Assembly: GCA_945861325.1 (NCBI GenBank)
Contig: CAMATY010000003.1
Coordinates: 1 to 44,003 of the forward strand
Origin: Ferrithrix thermotolerans DSM 19514
GTDB lineage: Bacteria > Actinomycetota > Acidimicrobiia > Acidimicrobiales > Ilumatobacteraceae
Reading direction: 5' to 3'
DNA: 44,003 nucleotides
Part shown: piece by piece, positions 37,267-44,003 of the stretch
Position numbering within the stretch: the stretch's first letter is position 1
How the letters are laid out: every line of letters starts with the position of its first letter
Made by a program: the position numbers and the translations under genes
The notes under the pieces: model-generated
What the model was told of the DNA's origin: nothing
Databases searched by the model: none
What the model saw: the letters and a program-made list of their open reading frames with translations, nothing else

Positions 37267-38445
37267 ATGGCGACTTACGATCTAGCAACACAAGAATTTC
37301 TTAAAGTACTGAATTCGGTGCTTGGGCCAGTTAAAACTTCAACATTGGCGTTACACGAACCAAATATCGGTGAACATGAGCATCAACTTGTTGCTGAATG
37401 TCTCTCAAGTGGATGGGTTTCTTCGGTCGGAGCTTTCATTACCCAATTTGAAAATCAACTTTCAAAAATAACTGGCGCCGCACATGTCATAGCAACAGTT
37501 AATGGAACTACTGCCCTTCACCTTGCTTTATATGCAGTCGGAGTTAAACCAGGCAACGAAGTTATTGTTCCGACTCTAAGTTTTGTTGCGACCGCCAACT
37601 CGGTGGCACATTGTGGTGCGATTCCGCATTTTGTAGATAGCAGTTCAGAAACTTTGGGCATGGATCCGATTTCTTTACGAAAACACCTCGCCTCAACGAC
37701 AACTAAACGAGGGGACGATCTGGTAAATACAAAAACTGGCAATCGCATCGGCGCAGTTGTGCCAATGCACGCGTTTGGGCATCCGATGCAAATCAATCAG
37801 CTTGAGTTAGTTGCTAAAGAGTTCGGTCTGCCGATAGTGGAGGATGCCGCGGAGTCGCTCGGAAGTTATTTCGGAAAAAAACACACAGGCACCTTTGGTC
37901 GATGCGGAGTTCTTAGTTTCAATGGCAATAAAACCATTACGACTGGTGGTGGTGGAGCGATTTTGACTGATGATGAAATACTTGCAACAAAAATTCGCCA
38001 TCTTGCAACAACAGCCAAGATTGCACACGAATGGGAATTTATCCATGACGCAACCGCCTGGAACTATCGGATGCCAAATTTAAATGCTGCACTAGGTTGC
38101 GCTCAACTTGATCGACTAGATGAATTTTTGAAAAATAAGCGTAACCTCGCAAAGAAATATCAAACCGCGCTAGTTGATGCGCAGTTTCTTAAGTTTGTTA
38201 GTGAGCCGACTGGAACAACTTCTAACTATTGGCTGAATACTTTTCGACTTGTGCAACCAGATTTACAGACACGAAACGAATTGCTTGCAGCAGCAAGAGT
38301 GCAAGGTTACTTATGTCGCCCTGCATGGAACTTGCTCCACAAACTACCGATGTATCAAAATTCGCCAAGAGCCGAATTGCCTGTTGCTCAAATGCTTGAG
38401 AATTCTCTGATCAATGTGCCAAGCAGTGCAAACTTGGGGTCATGA
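37267..38445 (+). CDS. legC: LegC-family PLP aminotransferase
   Basis: LHEPNIGEHEHQLVAECLSSGWVSSVGAFITQFE, ATVNGTTALHLALYAVGV, VEDAAESLGSYFGKKHTGTFGRCGVLSFNGNKTITTGGGGAI. Confidence 0.9.
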   Translation: MATYDLATQEFLKVLNSVLGPVKTSTLALHEPNIGEHEHQLVAECLSSGWVSSVGAFITQFENQLSKITGAAHVIATVNGTTALHLALYAVGVKPGNEVIVPTLSFVATANSVAHCGAIPHFVDSSSETLGMDPISLRKHLASTTTKRGDDLVNTKTGNRIGAVVPMHAFGHPMQINQLELVAKEFGLPIVEDAAESLGSYFGKKHTGTFGRCGVLSFNGNKTITTGGGGAILTDDEILATKIRHLATTAKIAHEWEFIHDATAWNYRMPNLNAALGCAQLDRLDEFLKNKRNLAKKYQTALVDAQFLKFVSEPTGTTSNYWLNTFRLVQPDLQTRNELLAAARVQGYLCRPAWNLLHKLPMYQNSPRAELPVAQMLENSLINVPSSANLGS

Positions 38446-39602
38446 GTCTCAATCGTAAAATCTGCGTAGTTACCGGAACTCGCGCAGAATACGGTCTGCT
38501 CGCACCATTGATGTCGTTGTTAAAGCAAGACTCCAAAATTGACCTTCAACTAGTTGTCACTGGATCACATTTATCTGCGCAGCATGGATCAACAATTAAG
38601 TTCATTGAGCAAGACGGATTTGTGGCTGACGCATTAGTCGACTTAGAACTTAAAGACGACTCGGTTGTAAGCGTCGCGCACGCACTCGGTCGGGCGACAT
38701 CTCAAATCGCCGATGCATTTACGAATCTCAAACCTGATTTAGTTGTTGTATTAGGTGACAGATACGAAATTCTTGGTGCAGCCCAAGCGGCACTAATTTT
38801 AGGAATTCCGATTGCGCATATTCATGGTGGTGAAGTGACGACCGGTGCATTTGATGACAGCATCCGACATGCAATCACCAAAATGTCGAATCTACATTTT
38901 TGTGCGGCAGAAGAATATCAACGCAGGTTGATCCAACTTGGCGAATCGCCACAAACGGTTTTCAATGTCGGTGCACTTGGAATTGATATATTGCTCAATC
39001 TTGCACAAATTACGCGCGACGAATTGGCATCTACTATTGGCGTTGCACTCGGGTCACCGCTATTAATAGTTACTGTGCACCCAACGACTCGCAGTGATAT
39101 GTCCATACCTGAAGAAGTTGACGAATTGCTGAGTGCTGTTGAACATTTTGCTGAGTCGACAATTATTTTCACTGGGGTCAACGCTGACCCTGGTTACTCG
39201 CACGTAAATAATGCCATCCGAAAATTTGTTGCGGCTGATCCGCTAAGACGAGTTGTGCACGACTCACTTGGTCAAAAGAACTATCTCAATTTAATGCGAG
39301 TTGCCGATGTAGTAATCGGAAATTCTTCAAGTGGAATTATCGAGGCTCCTGTTCTGCGTGTGCCGACCGTCAATATCGGTACCCGTCAAGATGGTCGCCT
39401 TCGTGCTGATTCAATTATTGACTGCAAGTTTGGACGAAACGAAATTCGTACCGCAATTGAGACAGCACTCTCACCTGCTTTTAAGTCGCGTTGTCTCACA
39501 ACCAAAAGCAAATATGGCTCCGGCAATACCGCGCAAGTCATAGCCGATACGCTAAAAACTACGAAACTGACAACACAAAAAATATTCGTCGACACCATTT
39601 GA
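38442..39602 (+). CDS. legG: UDP/GDP-sugar 2-epimerase (hydrolysing), NeuC/LegG-like
   Basis: CVVTGTRAEYGLLAPLMSLL, VTGSHLSAQHGSTIKFIEQDGF, VVLGDRYEILGAAQAALILGIPIAHIHGGEVTTGAFDDSIRHAITKMSNLHF, GNSSSGIIEAP, NIGTRQDGR. Confidence 0.93.
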   Translation: MSLNRKICVVTGTRAEYGLLAPLMSLLKQDSKIDLQLVVTGSHLSAQHGSTIKFIEQDGFVADALVDLELKDDSVVSVAHALGRATSQIADAFTNLKPDLVVVLGDRYEILGAAQAALILGIPIAHIHGGEVTTGAFDDSIRHAITKMSNLHFCAAEEYQRRLIQLGESPQTVFNVGALGIDILLNLAQITRDELASTIGVALGSPLLIVTVHPTTRSDMSIPEEVDELLSAVEHFAESTIIFTGVNADPGYSHVNNAIRKFVAADPLRRVVHDSLGQKNYLNLMRVADVVIGNSSSGIIEAPVLRVPTVNIGTRQDGRLRADSIIDCKFGRNEIRTAIETALSPAFKSRCLTTKSKYGSGNTAQVIADTLKTTKLTTQKIFVDTI

Positions 39603-40684
39603 TGACAATTACGCCCAACACATTCATCATTGCCGAAGCAGGAGTGAACCATAACGGTTCAATGGATTTGGCACGCAGTCTGGTTGATGCGGCAGTTGCC
39701 GCTAAAGCAGACGCAGTAAAGTTTCAGTCGTTTGTCACCACCTCATTTGTTACAGCTGGTACAAAAAAAGCCGACTATCAAATTGTCCAAACAGGGGGTC
39801 AAGAGTCTCAAATTGAAATGTTGCAACGACTTGAATTATCTCAGTCTCAGCAACAAAACTTATTTAAATATTGTAGAAGTCAGAATATTGAATTTCTTTC
39901 TACTCCGTTTGATGTTCAAAGTCTGAAATTTCTAGTCGACGATATTGGTCTTTCTCTAATTAAAGTCGGTTCAGGCGAACTCACAAGCGCTCCATTTTTA
40001 TTAGAAGTCGCTCGCTCTGCAAAGCAAATTATTCTTTCAACTGGAATGAGCACAATCGACGAGATTGGGTTAGCGCTCGGGGTTATTGCCTTTGGATTAA
40101 GTTCTGAGAAAACTCTCAAACCAACAACTTCTGCTTGTAGTAAAGCATTAGCAAGTGATGCAGGCAAAAAGGCGATAAACCAATGCGTCACGCTTTTGCA
40201 TTGCACGACTGACTATCCGACCTCACCACTTGATGTGAATCTTCAGGCAATGCGCACTTTGCGCGAAAAATTTAACTGTCGAGTTGGCTTGTCTGATCAC
40301 TCTATTGGCACTCATATTTCTGTTGGGGCCGTGGCGATGGGTGCAACTGTTATCGAAAAGCATCTGACAACCAGTCGTAATTTGGAAGGACCTGACCACA
40401 AGGCCTCGCTTGAACCACAAGAGTTCAAAATTCTCGTTGAAAATATCCGCGACATCGAAAAAGCACTAGGTAGTTCAGAAAAAATCCCGACAGCAACTGA
40501 AATCAAGAATCGACAAGTTGCTCGCCGAAGTATCGTCGCTTGTAAGCCAATTAAATCTGGAGAAACATTCACCACCGAAAACATCGTCGTCAAACGACCA
40601 GGTACAGGACAGTCGCCATTTAAATATTGGGATCTTCTCGGAACTAAATCACAGCGTGATATCGCCGAAAACGAATTGATCTAA
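39602..40684 (+). CDS. legI: N-acetylneuraminate/legionaminate synthase, NeuB/LegI-like (copy 2)
   Basis: FIIAEAGVNHNGSMDLARSLVDAAVAAKADAVKFQSF, KKADYQIVQTGGQESQIEMLQRLEL, FLSTPFD, STGMSTIDEIG, TLLHCTTDYPTSPLDVNLQAM, GLSDHSIGTHIS, VIEKHLTTSRNLEGPDHKASLEP. ATG at 39602 chosen. Confidence 0.94.
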   Translation: MTITPNTFIIAEAGVNHNGSMDLARSLVDAAVAAKADAVKFQSFVTTSFVTAGTKKADYQIVQTGGQESQIEMLQRLELSQSQQQNLFKYCRSQNIEFLSTPFDVQSLKFLVDDIGLSLIKVGSGELTSAPFLLEVARSAKQIILSTGMSTIDEIGLALGVIAFGLSSEKTLKPTTSACSKALASDAGKKAINQCVTLLHCTTDYPTSPLDVNLQAMRTLREKFNCRVGLSDHSIGTHISVGAVAMGATVIEKHLTTSRNLEGPDHKASLEPQEFKILVENIRDIEKALGSSEKIPTATEIKNRQVARRSIVACKPIKSGETFTTENIVVKRPGTGQSPFKYWDLLGTKSQRDIAENELI

Positions 40685-40687
40685 GCA

Positions 40688-41326
40688 ATGACAACGAAAG
40701 CTAAATATTTAATAGCATGTGGTGGACATGGTCGCGTAGCGCTTGATGCGTTCGTTGCTAGCGGTAGTGAAGTTGACGGCATTGTCGACGCTCAACTTGC
40801 AATTGGAAATTGTATTTTTGGAGTACCCGTTGTTGGTAATGATGATTTTATTAAAACAGTTAGTCCAGAAAATACTGAACTGATTAATGGCCTCGGAGCA
40901 ACTACAAATACAATCGCCAGACAAGAAATTTATAATCGCTGGTTTAAACTTGGCTTTAAATTTATTGGGGTGCAACATCCTTCAGCAACAATCGGGTCTG
41001 AATGCCAAATAAGTGAGAGTGCGCAGATCATGGCGGGAGCAGTGTTACAAAATAGAGTGCGCGTTGGAGAAAATGTAGTTATCAACACGCGAGCATCGGT
41101 TGATCACGATGTGTCAATTGGCGATCATTGTGTGATTTCCCCCGGTGCAATTATTTCTGGTTCGGTAAAAATCGGTCGTGGTTCATTTATCGGAGCAGGA
41201 GCTGTAGTTATTCAAGGAATTGAAATTGGTGATAATTGTGTTATTGGTGCTGGCGCTGTTGTACGCCACAATGTCAAAGATTCTGCGATTGTCGTTGGGA
41301 ACCCCGCAAAGCAATTAGACAATTAG
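40688..41326 (+). CDS. NeuD/PglD-like sugar O/N-acyltransferase (left-handed beta-helix)
   Basis: LIACGGHGRVALDAF nucleotide-sugar-binding start; hexapeptide repeats IGSECQISESAQIMAGAVLQNRVRVGENVVINTRASVDHDVSIGDHCVISPGAIISG. Confidence 0.9.
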   Translation: MTTKAKYLIACGGHGRVALDAFVASGSEVDGIVDAQLAIGNCIFGVPVVGNDDFIKTVSPENTELINGLGATTNTIARQEIYNRWFKLGFKFIGVQHPSATIGSECQISESAQIMAGAVLQNRVRVGENVVINTRASVDHDVSIGDHCVISPGAIISGSVKIGRGSFIGAGAVVIQGIEIGDNCVIGAGAVVRHNVKDSAIVVGNPAKQLDN

Positions 41327-41336
41327 AATAGAGGCA

Positions 41337-42386
41337 ATGTCCACTTGGCAAGATGCGCTCGTGTCGAGTTCGATGACACTGCGCCAGACAATTGAAGCGA
41401 TAACTAATAGCGCTCTACAGATTGCGCTCGTAGTTGACGACAATAACAAACTTATTGGCACTGTTACTGATGGCGATATTCGCAAAGCAATTTTGGCAGG
41501 TAAAGATTTAAATATAACGGCAGCAGAAGCAATGCGAAAGTCTCCGACCACAAGTTCTGTATCTACGCCACGAACAGTGATTATTAAGTTAATGCGCGAA
41601 AAAAGAATTCACCAAATGCCAATTGTCAATGAATCTGGACAGGTTGTTGATGTTCTTACAGTCGACGACATGCTCGGGGCTCAAGAAAAAACAAATGCAG
41701 TCGTGATTATGGCTGGAGGGCTCGGCACTCGTCTTTATCCGTTGACGCAAGACACACCAAAGCCAATGCTTAATGTCGGTGGCAAACCAATTCTAGAAAC
41801 AATCATTCAGTCGTTCATTGATCAAGGTTATGTGAATTTTTTTATATCGTTAAATTTTAAAGCAGAAATAATCTCGGACTATTTCGGTGATGGTTCTAAA
41901 CTAGGTGCTTCGATTACCTACCTACACGAAACAACTCGGCTCGGCACTGCAGGTGGGTTATCGCTCTTACCAAGTGAAGTTAAATACCCGATCATCGTCA
42001 TGAACGGTGACTTGTTGACGCGAATTTCTGTTGACGCACTTCTAGATTTTCATCAACGCGAAAATGCTGTTGCAACGATGGTTGTTCGCGAGGATTATTA
42101 TCAAGTTCCGTACGGAGTTGTTGAAGTTGACGGCACACAAATTATCGATGTCAAAGAAAAACCTACACAACGACATTTAGTGAATGCCGGCATCTATGTG
42201 CTGAGCGAGCAAAGTCTGGCGAATATTCCAAAGGGCACTTATTACGACATGCCCACACACTTTACGAAACTTGCCGCCGACGGGCATCGAACTACTGCTT
42301 TTCCGCTTCATGAGTATTGGGTTGACATCGGGCGACTCGATGAGCTTGAGCGAGCACAACGCGAATGGCCCCGGGAAGTTCAGTGA
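41337..42386 (+). CDS. CBS-domain sugar-1-phosphate nucleotidyltransferase (PtmE-like, putative GlcN-1-P guanylyltransferase)
   Basis: Two N-terminal CBS motifs (LIGTVTDGDIRKAIL; QVVDVLTVDDML) then VVIMAGGLGTRLYPLTQDTPKPMLNVGGKPILETII. Confidence 0.88.
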   Translation: MSTWQDALVSSSMTLRQTIEAITNSALQIALVVDDNNKLIGTVTDGDIRKAILAGKDLNITAAEAMRKSPTTSSVSTPRTVIIKLMREKRIHQMPIVNESGQVVDVLTVDDMLGAQEKTNAVVIMAGGLGTRLYPLTQDTPKPMLNVGGKPILETIIQSFIDQGYVNFFISLNFKAEIISDYFGDGSKLGASITYLHETTRLGTAGGLSLLPSEVKYPIIVMNGDLLTRISVDALLDFHQRENAVATMVVREDYYQVPYGVVEVDGTQIIDVKEKPTQRHLVNAGIYVLSEQSLANIPKGTYYDMPTHFTKLAADGHRTTAFPLHEYWVDIGRLDELERAQREWPREVQ

Positions 42387-43291
42387 AAATTGCGATAGTT
42401 GGCGCTGGATCCATCGGTTCAAGACATGCGCAGATACTGCGAGATTTGAGTCATGAAGTAGTCGTGGTTTCAAGGCGATCAGGTGCTGGTAAGTACGAAA
42501 AAATCTCCGATGCACTTAAGCACGAAAAATTTGAATATGTCGTCGTCGCCAGCAAAACCTCGCAGCACTTTAACGACCTACGCGAACTAAGTGCTTCAAA
42601 GTTTTCTGGCAAGGTATTGGTCGAAAAACCAATTCTGACTAGTTTGAAAAAGTTACCTAAAAATAGTTTTGACTTTGCGGCAGTTGGCTACAACTTGCGA
42701 TTCCACCCTGCCATTGCATGGCTACGCGACACATTGCCACAACTCGGAGACATCTCATCAGCAAATTTTTATATTGGACAATATTTGCCAACTTGGCGCA
42801 AAAACGATAGATATCAAAACTCAAGTTCGGCAACGATCGCAAACGGCGGCGGAGCGTTACGAGACCTTAGTCATGAACTAGATCTAGCCCAATATTTGTT
42901 TGGTGACTGGAGTTATCTAACTTCAACTGGTGGAAAGTTCAGCAATCTTGAAATCGAAACAGATGACACCTGGTCTATATTGATGCAAACGAAAACTTGT
43001 CCCGCACTATCAATTCAGTTGAATTATCTCGACCGAATTAAGCAACGAGTAATCACAATTAACGGTGACAAGGGTTCAATAAGAATCGATTTATACTCGG
43101 GATTGTCGCAATTCAATGAAAGAACTCAGGTGTTTAATGTCGACTCAGATCACACCTACTTAGCCGAGCACAAAGCGATGATCGCTAAAGACTCAAAAAC
43201 GATCTGCTCAATCGCCGAAGCATTAAATGTTGTAAAAACCATTGAAGCAATAGAAATCGCATCATCAAAACGAAAATGGATCAAGAAATGA
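42383..43291 (+). CDS. Gfo/Idh/MocA family oxidoreductase (copy 2)
   Basis: KIAIVGAGSIGSRHAQILRDLSHEVVVVSRR, VLVEKPI, GGGALRDLSHELDLAQYLFGDW; GTG start overlapping previous stop. Confidence 0.87.
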   Translation: MKIAIVGAGSIGSRHAQILRDLSHEVVVVSRRSGAGKYEKISDALKHEKFEYVVVASKTSQHFNDLRELSASKFSGKVLVEKPILTSLKKLPKNSFDFAAVGYNLRFHPAIAWLRDTLPQLGDISSANFYIGQYLPTWRKNDRYQNSSSATIANGGGALRDLSHELDLAQYLFGDWSYLTSTGGKFSNLEIETDDTWSILMQTKTCPALSIQLNYLDRIKQRVITINGDKGSIRIDLYSGLSQFNERTQVFNVDSDHTYLAEHKAMIAKDSKTICSIAEALNVVKTIEAIEIASSKRKWIKK

Positions 43292-43986
43292 AAGTTCTTT
43301 GCACAATTTGCGCACGAGCAGGATCAAAAGGCGTGGCGAACAAAAACCTGCGACTTATAAATGGACTACCACTGATCGCTTATTCGTTACAACAGGCAGT
43401 TGAATCAAAATTATTTGCACAAATCGCTGTCAGCAGTGACAGTGCAGAGATTCGCGAGACTGCACTCGCTCACGGAGCAACTTTTGTTATTGATCGTCCA
43501 GCGCAGATGGCATCAGATACTGCACCAAAAGTTCCAGCGATACGACACTGCGCTGAAACATCTGAGAAAGAATTTGGCAAATTCGACATTGTTGTTGACT
43601 TAGATGCGACTGCGCCACTACGAATTGTTGCCGACATCGTTGGAGCATTGGACCTTCTCATAGCAACTGATGCCGACAACATAATCACTGGTACACCAGC
43701 GCATCGATCACCATATTTCAATCTTGTTGAAACTGATACCGATGGAATAGTACATCTCTCAAAACCGCTACCTGAGTCAGTGTCCCGGCGCCAAGACTCA
43801 CCCGAGTGTTTTGATATGAACGCATCAATTTATGTATGGAAGCGTGATGCACTGCTAAATAATCAAAGCCTGTTCGCGCCTAGTACTCGATTGTTTGTAA
43901 TGCCTCGGGCACGCTCGTTTGACATAGATGATCAAGCTGATTTCGAAATGGTTGAATGGATGATGTCGAAAGGCGCCACACCATGA
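43288..43986 (+). CDS. legF: CMP-N-acylneuraminate/legionaminate cytidylyltransferase (NeuA/LegF-like)
   Basis: VLCTICARAGSKGVANKNLRLINGLPLIAYSLQQA, VSSDSAEIRE, VDLDATAPLR, NASIYVWKRDAL, FDIDDQADFEMVEWMM; ATGA overlap with preceding gene. Confidence 0.92.
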   Translation: MKVLCTICARAGSKGVANKNLRLINGLPLIAYSLQQAVESKLFAQIAVSSDSAEIRETALAHGATFVIDRPAQMASDTAPKVPAIRHCAETSEKEFGKFDIVVDLDATAPLRIVADIVGALDLLIATDADNIITGTPAHRSPYFNLVETDTDGIVHLSKPLPESVSRRQDSPECFDMNASIYVWKRDALLNNQSLFAPSTRLFVMPRARSFDIDDQADFEMVEWMMSKGATP

Positions 43987-44003
43987 CGACTAAAGAATCA
44001 GCA
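43983..44003 (+). CDS. Start of a further co-directional ORF, truncated by window end
   Basis: ATGACGACTAAAGAATCAGCA (MTTKESA) begins with an ATGA overlap with the legF-like stop. Confidence 0.4.

Noticed and set aside
39491-39601. N-terminal extension of the LegI-like ORF
   Set aside because: Overlaps legG coding end; NeuB homology begins right after ATG 39602 (MTITPNTFIIAEAGVNHNG).

Overview
This 44 kb window is gene-dense and looks chromosomal. It is probably from a lower-GC actinobacterium: the UPF0182, DivIVA-like, LCP and PDZ/Lon-like genes and many ATGA/GTGA overlaps fit that, but taxonomy is an inference. The first ~21 kb holds housekeeping and catabolic genes: valS (5' end outside the window), an LCP protein, plsY, DedA, an alanine-racemase-like protein, a DUF418-like protein, divergent kynureninase and tryptophan 2,3-dioxygenase, ung, a sulfatase/dehydrogenase/2OG-dioxygenase cluster, agmatine deiminase plus N-carbamoylputrescine amidase, a GPx, and a nucleoside-salvage block (PNP, amidohydrolase, cdd, PhyH dioxygenase, deoC, tdk). 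The most interesting part is ~21.8-44 kb, where two distinct ulosonic-acid loci flank a short housekeeping block. (A) On the minus strand (21776-29183), downstream of an initiator tRNA-Met, is a KdnA/KdnB-like aminotransferase/oxidase pair. It is combined with a NeuB-type synthase, an SpsF-like cytidylyltransferase, an IMPase-like phosphatase, a Gfo/Idh oxidoreductase, an HpcH/HpaI aldolase and a GT2. I propose this is a pathway for a terminally aminated 3-deoxy-ulosonic acid. (B) On the plus strand (36270-43986) is a near-complete legionaminic-acid-type pathway (legB, legC, legG, legI, neuD/legH, ptmE-like, Gfo/Idh, legF/neuA). Between them lies a 693-aa protein joining an N-terminal DivIVA-like region to a C-terminal motif resembling phage head-morphogenesis (Mu gpF/SPP1 gp7) proteins. 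No CRISPR array, IS element or rRNA was seen.
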